A DNA stretch of 64,000 nucleotides from Vicinamibacteria bacterium (GTDB lineage Bacteria; Acidobacteriota; Vicinamibacteria; Fen-336). The first letter of the stretch is position 1, and each line of letters opens with the position of its first letter. Below, piece after piece: positions 25,692-34,530 of the stretch. A program made the translations under genes and the position numbers. Below the pieces are notes generated by a model. It saw only the letters and a program-made list of their open reading frames with translations. It did no database searches and had not been told where the DNA came from. The stretch lies in assembly GCA_035570235.1 (NCBI GenBank), contig DATMML010000015.1, forward strand, positions 168,131 to 232,130, read 5' to 3'.

Positions 25692-28099
25692 GAGGATAGG
25701 GCCCCTCCGCGCTCGTCCTGCTCGTACCAGAGCGTTCCCTCCCGCACCGCGATGGAGATGGGCCGCCCGGTGCGGATCTGGCCCCGGATGAAGGCCTCGG
25801 AGAGAGCGTCCTCGATGTGACGCTGGATGGCACGCCGGAGCGGGCGCGCGCCGTAGGAGCGGTCGGATAGGGTCTTGGCCAGGAGCCACTCCACCGCCTC
25901 GTCCCGGATGGAGATCACGATCGCCTTCTCCTTCAGGTTGGCGTTGAGCTGCTCCACGAGCAGGCGGGTGATGCGGATCAAATCCTGGTCGGTGAGGGCG
26001 TCGAAGATGATGATCTCGTCGATGCGGTTGATGAACTCGGGGTTGAAGGTGCGCTTCACCTCGCCCATCACCATCTCGTTGATGCCCTTCTCCGTGTCCT
26101 TGGCCTCCCCGGAGGAGAAGCCCATTCGCCCCTTCTTCTCGATGAAACGGGCGCCGATGTTGGAGGTCATGATGATGATCGAGTTCTTGAAGTCGATGGT
26201 GTTACCCAGGCCGTCCGTCAGGTGACCGTCCTCGAAGACCTGGAGGAGTACGTTGAACACGTCGGGGTGGGCCTTCTCGATCTCGTCCAGGAGCACCACC
26301 GAATACGGGTTGCGCTTCACCCGTTCCGTGAGCTGTCCTCCCTCCTCGTGGCCCACATAGCCGGGAGGGGAGCCGATCAGCTTGGAGACCGAGTGCTTCT
26401 CCATGTACTCCGACATGTCGAAGCGCACCAGGCTGCGCTCGCTCCCGAAGAGGAAGGCCCCCAAGCTGCGCGCCACCTCCGTTTTCCCCACCCCGGTGGG
26501 GCCCAGGAACATGAAGGAGCCCACCGGGCGGTTGGGGTTCTTGAGCCCGGCCCTCGTGCGCCGGATGGCCCGGGCCAGGGCGCTGATCGCGCTCTCCTGG
26601 GACACGATCCGCCGGTGCAGCTCCTCTTCCATGCGCAGGAGCTTCTCCGACTCCTCCTCTTTGATGGCGGTGATCGGTATCCCCGTCCACTTGGAGACCA
26701 CCTCGTCGATGTCGGCCTTGGTGACCTCGTGCCCCCCCGGCCCCCCCATGTCCCAGTGCTCGCGCACGATGTGCAGGTTCTCCCGCTGGGCCCCTTCCTC
26801 GTCCCGGAAGAAGGCGCCGCGCTCCAAGGATTCGCTGCGGTCCACCACCACCCGGATCTTGCGCGAGAACTCCGGGGTCTCCTCGGGCACGGCCACGTCC
26901 CGGAGCTTCACCCGGCTCCCCGCCTCGTCCAAAAGGTCGATGGCCTTGTCGGGGAGGAAGCGGTCGGTGATGTAGCGGCTGGACTGGTACACCGCCGCCT
27001 CCAGGGCCTCTTCGCGGTAGCTCACGTGGTGGAACTTCTCGTAGCGATCCTTGATCCCGCGCAGGATCTGGACCGTCTCCTCCTCCGTGGGCGAGGCCAC
27101 CTTCACCGCTTGGAAGCGGCGCTCCAGGGACCGGTCCTTCTCGATGTATTTGCGGTACTCGCCGGGGGTGGTGGCACCGATGCACTGGATCTCCCCCCGG
27201 GAGAGAGCGGGCTTCAGGATGTTGGCCGCGTCCAGGCTCCCCTCCGCGGAGCCCGCACCCACCAGGGTGTGGAGCTCGTCGATGAAGATCACGATGTTGT
27301 GGCTCTCCGTCAGCTCCCGCATGATGGTCTTCAGCCGCTCCTCGAACTGCCCGCGGTACTTTGTCCCCGCCACGATGAGGGAGATGTCCAGGGCCAGGAT
27401 GCGTTTCTCCGCCAGGTAGACGGGCACGTCGCCCTGGACGATCTTGTTGGCCAAGCCCTCCACGAGGGCGGTCTTGCCCACCCCCGGCTCCCCGATGAGA
27501 ACGGGGTTGTTGCGGGTGCGCCGGCAGAGCACCTGCACGATGCGGCTGAGCTCGTCGTCGCGCCCGACCAGGGGGTCGAGGCTGGCCCGGGCCGCCGCCT
27601 CCGTGAGGTCGCGCGAGAACTCCGACAGGAGGGGAGTCTCCTTGGTCTTGCCGACGTTGGCCTTCTCGTTCAGGAGCTGAACGATGTCCTCGCGGACGGC
27701 GGACAGCCGCATCCCTTTCTCGGCCAGGATGCCCGCGGCCACGCTCTTCTCTTCCCGCATGAGGCCGAGCAGGATGTGCTCGGTCCCGATGTAGTTGTGG
27801 AGCATGCGCTCCGCCTCCTCGGAGCCGTAGCCGAGGACACGCTTGGACTCCGGGGAGAGGGGGATGTCGACCGAAGTCGACACCTTGTCCCGGTAGAGGG
27901 CGCGTCCCTCGATCTCCTTCCGGATGCTCTCCATGGAGAGATGGCTCTTGCTGAAGATGCGGGAGGTGAGGCCCTTGCCCTCGCGGATCAGGCCCAGGAG
28001 GAGATGCTCCGTCTCGATGGAGCTGCTGCCCAGCTGGCTGGCTTCGTAGCGGGCGAAGAAGATCACCCGCCGCGCTCGCTCGGTATAGCGCTCGAACAT
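25688..28099 (-). CDS. clpC: ClpC-type AAA+ protease ATPase
   Basis: An 803-aa HSP100 unfoldase that feeds ClpP. It has the double ClpN repeat ([47 protein letters not shown]), a first AAA+ domain with [15 protein letters not shown], a ClpC-length middle region, and a second AAA+ domain with [12 protein letters not shown] and [14 protein letters not shown]. The C-terminus ends shortly after the D2 small domain. A ClpP loop tripeptide was not pinned down. Placing clpC at the head of the bamA-lpx operon, overlapping bamA by 4 bp, is unusual and hints at envelope protein quality control. Confidence 0.93.
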   Translation of the reverse strand: MFERYTERARRVIFFARYEASQLGSSSIETEHLLLGLIREGKGLTSRIFSKSHLSMESIRKEIEGRALYRDKVSTSVDIPLSPESKRVLGYGSEEAERMLHNYIGTEHILLGLMREEKSVAAGILAEKGMRLSAVREDIVQLLNEKANVGKTKETPLLSEFSRDLTEAAARASLDPLVGRDDELSRIVQVLCRRTRNNPVLIGEPGVGKTALVEGLANKIVQGDVPVYLAEKRILALDISLIVAGTKYRGQFEERLKTIMRELTESHNIVIFIDELHTLVGAGSAEGSLDAANILKPALSRGEIQCIGATTPGEYRKYIEKDRSLERRFQAVKVASPTEEETVQILRGIKDRYEKFHHVSYREEALEAAVYQSSRYITDRFLPDKAIDLLDEAGSRVKLRDVAVPEETPEFSRKIRVVVDRSESLERGAFFRDEEGAQRENLHIVREHWDMGGPGGHEVTKADIDEVVSKWTGIPITAIKEEESEKLLRMEEELHRRIVSQESAISALARAIRRTRAGLKNPNRPVGSFMFLGPTGVGKTEVARSLGAFLFGSERSLVRFDMSEYMEKHSVSKLIGSPPGYVGHEEGGQLTERVKRNPYSVVLLDEIEKAHPDVFNVLLQVFEDGHLTDGLGNTIDFKNSIIIMTSNIGARFIEKKGRMGFSSGEAKDTEKGINEMVMGEVKRTFNPEFINRIDEIIIFDALTDQDLIRITRLLVEQLNANLKEKAIVISIRDEAVEWLLAKTLSDRSYGARPLRRAIQRHIEDALSEAFIRGQIRTGRPISIAVREGTLWYEQDERGGALSS

Positions 28100-28185
28100 C
28101 ACTCCCCATCCCGGGCCGCACCCCGGCTCACCTGGGTGGAGGGCGACCCTCGACCGGCGGATGGCGCCGGCCGCGATCAGGACCG

Positions 28186-28191
28186 ATGATA
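28186..28191 (-). promoter_or_regulatory. possible -10 element of the clpC-bamA-lpx operon
   Basis: TATCAT on the minus strand lies in the gap between lolD and clpC, preceded by a T/G-rich stretch. No good -35 is at the right distance. A start near 28179 would give a leader of about 80 nt. It is the only candidate I see for this long operon. Confidence 0.35.
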
Positions 28192-28234
28192 GCCCAAAAC
28201 CCCCCAAACGCCGTCAGGGAGATCGGCCACGCTC

Positions 28235-28915
28235 TCAGGCGGGAACGAGCGCCCCTCCCTCCAGATGTAGGGTGCGGTCGCAGGCTGCTGCCAAGCGCTC
28301 GTTGTGTGTGACCACCACGACCGTGATTCCCTTCTCCCGGTTAAGACGCCGCAGCATCTCATGGAGTCGGTCCCCGGTCTGCCGATCGAGGTTGCCGGTG
28401 GGCTCGTCAGCCAGGAGGGCGCGGGGCGAGCGGGCGAGGGCCCGGGCCACCGCCACCCGCTGCTGTTCTCCCCCGGAGAGCGCCCCCGGCCGATGGTGGG
28501 CCCGCTCCGGGAGGCCCAGCTCGGCCAGGAGGCCGGCCGCCCTTTCCCGCGCCTCCCGCGCCCCCACCCGCCCGATGAGGAGGGGCATCATGATGTTCTC
28601 GAGGGCACTAAACTCGGGGAGCAGGTGGTGGAACTGAAAGACAAACCCCAGGGCCTGGTTCCGGAACTCACGCAGCCGAACCTCGGGCAGGGCCAGCACC
28701 TCCTCGCCATCAAACGCGATCCTCCCTCCCTCCGGACGGTCTAGGGTTCCGAGCACGTGCAGGAGGGTGGACTTGCCCACCCCCGAGGTACCCGTGATGG
28801 CGAGCATCTCCCCCCGGGGGACCACGAGGTCCAGCCCCTGGAGCACGGGCAGGTAGCCCGCGGGCGTCCAGTAGCCCTTGACCACGCCCTCGGCGACGAT
28901 GAGATTCTCGCCCAC
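28235..28915 (-). CDS. lolD: lipoprotein-releasing ABC transporter ATP-binding protein LolD
   Basis: A 226-aa ABC ATPase. Walker A is TGTSGVGKSTLLHVLG, the Q-loop VFQFHHLLPEFSALENIMMP, the signature LSGGEQQRVAVARAL, and Walker B ALLADEPTGNLD. The Q-loop/HLLPEF pattern is that of LolD, which powers extraction of lipoproteins from the inner membrane. It follows lolC with an 84-bp gap and starts with GTG. It would release LptE, BamD and the other lipoproteins encoded here. Confidence 0.94.
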   Translation of the reverse strand: MGENLIVAEGVVKGYWTPAGYLPVLQGLDLVVPRGEMLAITGTSGVGKSTLLHVLGTLDRPEGGRIAFDGEEVLALPEVRLREFRNQALGFVFQFHHLLPEFSALENIMMPLLIGRVGAREARERAAGLLAELGLPERAHHRPGALSGGEQQRVAVARALARSPRALLADEPTGNLDRQTGDRLHEMLRRLNREKGITVVVVTHNERLAAACDRTLHLEGGALVPA

Positions 28916-28999
28916 GGTCAGAGGAGACCCCCCGCTCTGCGGCCCCCCGGCCGGTCCGGCAAGAGGGAAGCCCCCCTTCGCGTCAAGCTGTCTTCCTCA

Positions 29000-30229
29000 T
29001 TATTCGTTCCGCAGGGCTTCCGCGGGGTCGAGGCGGGCGGCCCCCCGGGCGGGATGGAGAGTGGCCAGGAAGCAGACGAGGATGGCGCCCCCCACCACAA
29101 TGGCGGCGTCCCCGGGCAGCAGATGAAAGGGCACGTAGGAGATCTGGTAGACGTCCTCCGGGATGCGAATGAGGCGATAGCGATCCAGGATGCGGCAGGT
29201 CCCCCAGCCCAGAAGAGCTCCCGTGGCCGTACCCACCGCCCCGATCACCGTCCCCTGGAGCATGAAGATCCGCATTACCGCCCCCCGCGAGGCCCCCATG
29301 GAGACGAGGATGGCGATGTCCTTGTGCTTTTCCATCACCATGAGGATCAAGGTGGCCACGATGTTGAGGGCGGCCACCATCACGATGAGACCGATGGTGA
29401 TGGCGATGGCCGTCTTCTCGAGCCAGAGGGCGGAGAAGAGGCTCCGGTTCATCTCGATCCAATCGGTCTTGGTGTAGCCCTCCCCCAGGTGGGCCAGAAT
29501 GGCCCGGCCCGCGGCCTTGACCTCGAAGATGTTCGCAATCCTCACCTCGACCAGGCTCGCCCGGCCGGGCTTGTCGAAGAGCCGCTGGGCGACGGATAGC
29601 GGCAGATAGGCCCAGGCGGAGTCGAACTCGTAGAGGCCGCTGCGCACCGTGCCCGCCACCCGCAGCTTGGCCACCCGCGGCAGCACGCCCATGGGGGAGA
29701 GCCGCCCCTGGGGCGAAGTGGCCGTGACCACGTCCCCCACCCCCACCCCCAGGTTGGCGGCCAGATCCCGGCCGAGCAGGATGGGGCCGATGCCCTCCCC
29801 GGGGCCCTCCAGGGGCGCCAGGCTACCCTCCTCGATCTGCCCCGGCAGGTCGGTGACCGTGCGCTCCGACGCGGGAACGATCCCCTTCAGGGTGGCCACC
29901 GCGGAGCCGGCGGGGCTGGTGAGGAGCCCCTTGCCGTAAAGGGCGGGGGCCGAGCCCAGGACCCCGGGCACCTGCCGCACCGCCTCCACCACTTCCGCGT
30001 AGTTCTCGAAGGCGTCGCTACGCTTCGGGAAGATGCTCAGGTGGGCGGTCGAACCCAAGATCTTGGCCCGAATCTCGGCTTGCAGCCCGGTCATGAGCCC
30101 GAGGGAGATCATGAGGGCCATCACGCCCACCACCACCCCCAGGATGGAGATCGCGGAGATGACGGAGATGAAGGCCTGCTTCCGTCGGGCGGTCAGGTAA
30201 CGCAGGGCGATGCGCAGCTCGAAGGGCAT
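29000..30229 (-). CDS. lipoprotein-releasing system permease LolC/LolE
   Basis: A 409-aa permease with the FtsX/MacB-like four-helix topology: helix 1 near residues 20-45 (FISVISAISILGVVVGVMAL), a large periplasmic domain, then three helices at the C-terminus (AIAITIGLIVMVAALNIVAT and others). The N-terminal FELRIALRYLTARRKQAFIS is the LolC/LolE family signature. Only one permease gene is present, so a homodimer (as in LolF systems) or a second subunit elsewhere is possible. Confidence 0.93.
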   Translation of the reverse strand: MPFELRIALRYLTARRKQAFISVISAISILGVVVGVMALMISLGLMTGLQAEIRAKILGSTAHLSIFPKRSDAFENYAEVVEAVRQVPGVLGSAPALYGKGLLTSPAGSAVATLKGIVPASERTVTDLPGQIEEGSLAPLEGPGEGIGPILLGRDLAANLGVGVGDVVTATSPQGRLSPMGVLPRVAKLRVAGTVRSGLYEFDSAWAYLPLSVAQRLFDKPGRASLVEVRIANIFEVKAAGRAILAHLGEGYTKTDWIEMNRSLFSALWLEKTAIAITIGLIVMVAALNIVATLILMVMEKHKDIAILVSMGASRGAVMRIFMLQGTVIGAVGTATGALLGWGTCRILDRYRLIRIPEDVYQISYVPFHLLPGDAAIVVGGAILVCFLATLHPARGAARLDPAEALRNE

Positions 30230-30307
30230 CAGTGCCCCCCATCCCCGCGCGCCGCGACGCCCTGGAGTGAAATAGTAGAGAGGACTCTCCGCCTCATGCC
30301 TTACCGG

Positions 30308-31912
30308 TCACTTCTCCGGTTTCGCGGCGGGCGTCTCCGCACCCCGGCCCCGCTCCGGGCGCATGTGGGGGAAGAGGATCACGTCGCGAATGGAGGGGGA
30401 ATCGGTGAGGAGCATGGCCAAGCGGTCGATGCCCACCCCGCAGCCGCCGGTGGGGGGCAGGCCGTAGCCGAGGGCGCGGATGTAGTCCTCGTCCATGACG
30501 TGGGCCTCGGCGTCGCCCCGCTCCCGCTCCCGGATCTGTTCTAGGAAGCGGGCCCGCTGTTCGAGGGGGTCGTTCAGCTCCGAGAAGCCGTTCGCCAGCT
30601 CCATCCCCGCCGCGAAGAGCTCGAAGCGGTCGGCCACCTGCGGGTCGTCGGCCCGCGCCTTGGAGAGCGGCGAGACCTCCACTGGGTAATCGACGATGAA
30701 GGTGGGCTCCCAGAGGGACCCCTCCACAAAATCCTCGAAGAGGCGAAGGATCCGTTTGCCATGGGAAAGACCCGGGTAGGCGTCGACCGCGACTTTGTGC
30801 CTCTCCCCGAAGGCCCGGAACGCGGGGCTGGCCAGGAACGCCTGGAGCTCGGTGGGGGCCCCGAGGGCTTCCGGTCGGAAGCCCAAGCCGGCTTCCCCGC
30901 GGAGGACACGCGCGATGCTGTCCGCCATGCGCAGCTTGGCGAAGGGCAAGGAGAGGGAGACCTCGCGCCCTTTGTAGACGACGGGCTCCTCCCCGCACAC
31001 CCGCCGCGCGGCCGCGGCGATGAGGGACTCCGTGGTCTCGATCACGTCCCGACAGTCGAAGTAGGCGGTGTAGAACTCCAGCATCGTGAACTCGGGGTTG
31101 TGCATGGACGACACCCCCTCGTTCCGGAAGTTCCGGTTGATCTCGTAGACCCGCTCCAGGCCTCCAACCACCAGGCGCTTCAGGTACAGCTCGGGGGCGA
31201 TGCGCAGATACAGGTCGAGGTCGAGGGCGTTGTGGTGGGTCACGAAGGGTCGGGCCAGGGCGCCCCCCGCCACCGGCTGCATCATGGGGGTCTCGACCTC
31301 GACGTAGCCGCGCCCGTCCAGGAAGCGACGGATCTCGGACACCATGGCGCTCCGGGACAGGAACACCTTGCGGACCTCAGGGTTGGCCATGAGGTCCGCG
31401 TAGCGCTGGCGGTAGCGGATCTCGGTGTCGGAAAGGCCGTGCCACTTCTCGGGCGGCGGCAAGAGGGCCTTGGCCAGGAAAGTGAGCTCGCGGGCCTCGA
31501 CGGAGAGCTCCCCTTTGCGGGTGCGCATGACCGTGCCCGAAGCCCCCACGAAGTCCCCCAGATCCAGGAGGTCGAAGAGCCGGTAGCCGGCCTCCCCCAC
31601 CTCGTCCAGGCGGACATAGATCTGGAGCGAGGAAAGGCCGTCGGAGAGGGTGGCGAAGGAGGCCTTGCCGTGGCCCCGCTTGGTCAGCACTCGACCCGCG
31701 ATGCGCACCGTGAGCCCGAGGGCCTGGAGCTGTTCCAGGCTCTTATCGCCGTGGGCGGCCACGATCTCTCCCAGGCGGTGGGTGCGTTCGAAGCGAGTCG
31801 GATAGGGATTGACGCCCAGCGCACGCAGAGTGGCCAGCTTCTCCAGACGCTGGGCGGACTCGCCGGGCCAGCCCGGCACCGGCGGCTCCGGCTCTCCCCT
31901 TTCGTCGCTCAT
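30308..31912 (-). CDS. lysS: lysyl-tRNA synthetase (class II)
   Basis: A 534-aa class II synthetase. It has an OB-fold anticodon domain (VRIAGRVLTKRGHGKASFATL), motif 2 FRNEGVSSMHNPEFTMLEFY, and motif 3 GCGVGIDRLAMLLTDSPSIRD near the C-terminus, followed by VILFPHMRPE. The ATG overlaps the nusB stop (ATGA). A longer open frame upstream is only the overlapping nusB sequence. Confidence 0.97.
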   Translation of the reverse strand: MSDERGEPEPPVPGWPGESAQRLEKLATLRALGVNPYPTRFERTHRLGEIVAAHGDKSLEQLQALGLTVRIAGRVLTKRGHGKASFATLSDGLSSLQIYVRLDEVGEAGYRLFDLLDLGDFVGASGTVMRTRKGELSVEARELTFLAKALLPPPEKWHGLSDTEIRYRQRYADLMANPEVRKVFLSRSAMVSEIRRFLDGRGYVEVETPMMQPVAGGALARPFVTHHNALDLDLYLRIAPELYLKRLVVGGLERVYEINRNFRNEGVSSMHNPEFTMLEFYTAYFDCRDVIETTESLIAAAARRVCGEEPVVYKGREVSLSLPFAKLRMADSIARVLRGEAGLGFRPEALGAPTELQAFLASPAFRAFGERHKVAVDAYPGLSHGKRILRLFEDFVEGSLWEPTFIVDYPVEVSPLSKARADDPQVADRFELFAAGMELANGFSELNDPLEQRARFLEQIRERERGDAEAHVMDEDYIRALGYGLPPTGGCGVGIDRLAMLLTDSPSIRDVILFPHMRPERGRGAETPAAKPEK

Positions 31913-32355
31913 ACCCCGGGTGTCTCCTTGACGCGCGCGGTCTCCGCGGGCGGCCGCACGCGGCGCCGGATGGCGTCGAGCACGCCGTTCACGAAGGCCG
32001 GGGAGTCCGCCTCCCCGAACCGCTTGGCCATCTCCACCGCCTCGTCCAGGATCACGGCCGCGGGCGTGGCCGGCTCGCACAGGAGCTCGTAGACCCCCAG
32101 GCGCAGAATGTTCCGGTCCACGGCCGCGATACGGTCGAAGCGCCAGTTGAGGGCGGCGCCCGCGATGGCTTCGTCGATCCGCGCCTGTTCCGCTTGCGCC
32201 CCCCGGGCCAGCCGTTCCGCCGCCTCCCGGGTCTCGTCGGTGGTGGTGCGCACCTTCCAAAACAACTCCGCCACCCGCTCCATGGGGTCGCGGGTGAGGT
32301 CCCACTGATACAGCATCTGCAGGGCGCACTCCCGGGCTTTCGTTCGTCTACCCAC
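31909..32355 (-). CDS. nusB: transcription antitermination factor NusB
   Basis: A 148-aa all-helical RNA-binding protein of rRNA antitermination complexes. The start MGRRTKARECALQMLYQWDL and the C-terminal RNILRLGVYELL, TPAAVILDEAVEMAKRFGE and FVNGVLDAI are typical. I use the GTG at 32353-32355, which overlaps ribH by 8 bp. The ribH-nusB pair is conserved in many bacteria. Confidence 0.95.
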   Translation of the reverse strand: MGRRTKARECALQMLYQWDLTRDPMERVAELFWKVRTTTDETREAAERLARGAQAEQARIDEAIAGAALNWRFDRIAAVDRNILRLGVYELLCEPATPAAVILDEAVEMAKRFGEADSPAFVNGVLDAIRRRVRPPAETARVKETPGV

Positions 32356-32827
32356 GCCGCCCCCCCAGCCCGCGCAGCACATGGACCATGGCCACCGCGG
32401 CCCGGGCCGCCTCCGCCCCTTTGTTCCCCGCCCCGGAGCCGGAGCGAGCCCGAGCCTGGGCCTCGTCGGCCACCGTCAGCACCCCGAAGCCCACGGGCAC
32501 GCCCGTCTCCCGAGCCACCGCCGCCAGCCCGGCCGCTGCTTCCCGGGCGATGTGCGCATAGTGGTCGGTCACTCCCCGGATCACCGCCCCCAAGGCCACC
32601 ACCGCGTCGAAGCGCCCCGAGGCCGCGGCGGCACGCGCGGCCAACGGCAGCTCGAAGGCCCCGGGCACGTTCACCACCGTCACCGCCTCCGCCGCCGCGC
32701 CCATCTCCAGAAGAGCGGCCTGGGCCCCCTGCAGGAGGCCCTCCCCGATAGCGGCGTTGAAAGTCGAGCGCACGACGGCCACCCGGAGGCCCCGCGCATC
32801 CGGCCGCTCCTGAGGGGCTTGCTTCAC
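32348..32827 (-). CDS. ribH: 6,7-dimethyl-8-ribityllumazine synthase
   Basis: A 159-aa riboflavin-synthesis enzyme that condenses the ribityl pyrimidine with 3,4-dihydroxybutanone phosphate. Motifs are RSTFNAAIGEGLLQGA, NVPGAFELPLAARA, GAVIRGVTDHYAHI with the catalytic His, and PVGFGVLTVADEAQA. The GTG start overlaps the enoyl-CoA hydratase stop (GTGA). The very long open frame upstream of it is a GC-bias artefact. No other rib gene is in the window. Confidence 0.95.
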   Translation of the reverse strand: MKQAPQERPDARGLRVAVVRSTFNAAIGEGLLQGAQAALLEMGAAAEAVTVVNVPGAFELPLAARAAAASGRFDAVVALGAVIRGVTDHYAHIAREAAAGLAAVARETGVPVGFGVLTVADEAQARARSGSGAGNKGAEAARAAVAMVHVLRGLGGRRG

Positions 32828-33612
32828 TTGCCCTGGAACTTGGCCGCGCGCTTTTCCAGGAAGGCCCGGGTGCCCTCCTTCATGTCCTCGGTGGTGCAGA
32901 TCAGGCCGAAGAGCGTGGCCTCCAGGTACTGTGCCTCCGCGAAGGGCATCTCGAGGCCGGCCCGGACCGCCTGCATGGTGAAGCGCAGGGAGAGCGGGCC
33001 GTTGGCGAGCATCTTGCGGAGCAGCGCCTCCGATTCCGCCAGGAGCCGGTCCTTGGGCACCACGCGGTTCACGAGGCCGATGCGGTGGGCCTCCTGGGCA
33101 TCGATGGGCTCGCCCGTCAGCAGCATCTCGAGCGCGCGTCCCTTCCCCACCAGCCGGGCGAGGCGCTGGGTGCCCGCGTAGCCGCACATGAGCCCCAGCT
33201 TCACCTCCGGCGTGCCGAGGCGCGCGCCCTCCGCGGCCACCCGGACATGACAGGCCATGGCCAGCTCGCAGCCCCCGCCTAGGGCGAAGCCGTTGACCGC
33301 GGCCACGACCGGCTTACCCAGGTTCTCGATCCGGTCCAGGGTCGCCTGGCCGCGCCGCGAGCGCTCCTGTCCGTCCACCGGACGCTGGGTGGCCAGCTCC
33401 GAGATGTCGGCCCCCGCCACGAACGCCTTCTCCCCCGCCCCCGTGAGGATGACGCCGCGGACTTCGGGATCCGTGCCGAGGGCAGCGAAGGCCGCGTCCA
33501 GTTCGGCCATGGTCTCATCGTTGAGCGCGTTCAGCTTGTCGGGCCGGTTGACGGTCAAGACCGCCACCCCCTCCCGCTTCTCCACCCGCAAGTTCCGGTA
33601 GTCCATGCTCAC
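32824..33612 (-). CDS. enoyl-CoA hydratase (crotonase family)
   Basis: A 262-aa crotonase. The oxyanion-hole segments are AFVAGADISELA and NGFALGGGCELAMACH, and the catalytic Glu positions are in GTPEVKLGLM region as expected. It hydrates trans-2-enoyl-CoA, probably crotonyl-CoA given the neighbouring 3-hydroxybutyryl-CoA dehydrogenase and thiolase. It starts with GTG overlapping the hbd stop; an ATG two codons later would give nearly the same protein. Confidence 0.92.
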   Translation of the reverse strand: MSMDYRNLRVEKREGVAVLTVNRPDKLNALNDETMAELDAAFAALGTDPEVRGVILTGAGEKAFVAGADISELATQRPVDGQERSRRGQATLDRIENLGKPVVAAVNGFALGGGCELAMACHVRVAAEGARLGTPEVKLGLMCGYAGTQRLARLVGKGRALEMLLTGEPIDAQEAHRIGLVNRVVPKDRLLAESEALLRKMLANGPLSLRFTMQAVRAGLEMPFAEAQYLEATLFGLICTTEDMKEGTRAFLEKRAAKFQGK

Positions 33613-34493
33613 ACCAAGCCCGCCACCGGCCGGGGCGGTTCCTGGGAGTAGTCGTAGAAGCCCCGCCCCGACTTCTTGCCCAGCATTCCCGCCTGCACCA
33701 TTCGCTTCAGGAGGGGGGGTGGGGCGAACCGCTTCTCGCGGAACTCGTCGAACATGATGTCGGCGATATAGTAGGTGGTGTCCAGGCCCACGAAGTCGAG
33801 GAGGGTGAGCGGCCCCATGGGGTGACCGCAGCCCAGCCGCATCCCCTCGTCGATGTCGGCGGTGGAGCCCACCCCCTCCTCGAGCGCGCGCACCGCATCC
33901 AGCAGGTAGGGAACGAGGAGGCGGTTCACGATGAAGCCCGTGCGGTCCGCGGCCCGGATGGGCGTCTTCCCGAGCCGCTGGGCGAAGGCGAAGGCGGCCT
34001 CGACGGTGGGGGCGGAGGTGAGGGGGGAGCGAACCACCTCCACCAGCCTCATGAGGGGCACGGGGTTGAAGAAATGCAGGCCCACGAAGCGGTCGGCCCG
34101 CCCGGATGCGGCCGCCATCTCCGTGATGGAGAGCGAGGAGGTGTTGGAGGCGAACAGGGTCGAGGGGGGGCAGACCTTGTGGAGAGCCTGATAGACCTCG
34201 CGCTTGGCCTCCAGGCTCTCCACCACCGCCTCCACCACGAAGTCGCAGCCGGCCAGCCGTTCGAGGGCGGTCGTCCCCTCCAGGCGTCCCCGCACTTCCT
34301 GCGCGCGCTCGGGCGTGAGCTTGCCCTTGTCCACGCCTTTCTTCAGGAAGGACTCGATCCGGCCCAGGCCCTTTCCGAGAAGCTCCTCCGAGACCTCGCG
34401 GACGACCACCTTGAACCCCGCCTCCGCGCAGACCTGCGCGATGCCCGAGCCCATGAGTCCGCAGCCGACCACCCCGACGGTTCTTATTTCCAT
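33609..34493 (-). CDS. hbd: 3-hydroxybutyryl-CoA dehydrogenase
   Basis: A 294-aa NAD-dependent dehydrogenase of short-chain hydroxyacyl-CoA. The Rossmann motif is VGVVGCGLMGSGIAQVCAEAG, followed by FASNTSSLSITEMA and VGLHFFNPVPLMRLVEVV with the catalytic His, then TGFIVNRLLVPYLLDA and GHPMGPLTLLDFVGLD. Length and C-terminus match single-domain Hbd/PaaH enzymes rather than FadB. It lies between thiolase and enoyl-CoA hydratase genes. Confidence 0.95.
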   Translation of the reverse strand: MEIRTVGVVGCGLMGSGIAQVCAEAGFKVVVREVSEELLGKGLGRIESFLKKGVDKGKLTPERAQEVRGRLEGTTALERLAGCDFVVEAVVESLEAKREVYQALHKVCPPSTLFASNTSSLSITEMAAASGRADRFVGLHFFNPVPLMRLVEVVRSPLTSAPTVEAAFAFAQRLGKTPIRAADRTGFIVNRLLVPYLLDAVRALEEGVGSTADIDEGMRLGCGHPMGPLTLLDFVGLDTTYYIADIMFDEFREKRFAPPPLLKRMVQAGMLGKKSGRGFYDYSQEPPRPVAGLV

Positions 34494-34530
34494 TGTCCTT
34501 GTCGCTCGCCGCCCGAGGGGGAGCGCTCGC

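Noticed and set aside
26202..28189. Two frames of about 640-655 codons overlapping clpC on both strands
   Set aside because: ClpC has both Walker A motifs and ClpN repeats in its own frame; the others are low-complexity shadows.
28191..28234. Terminator after lolD
   Set aside because: A T/G-rich run is present but the preceding stem is only about 4 bp, too weak to call.
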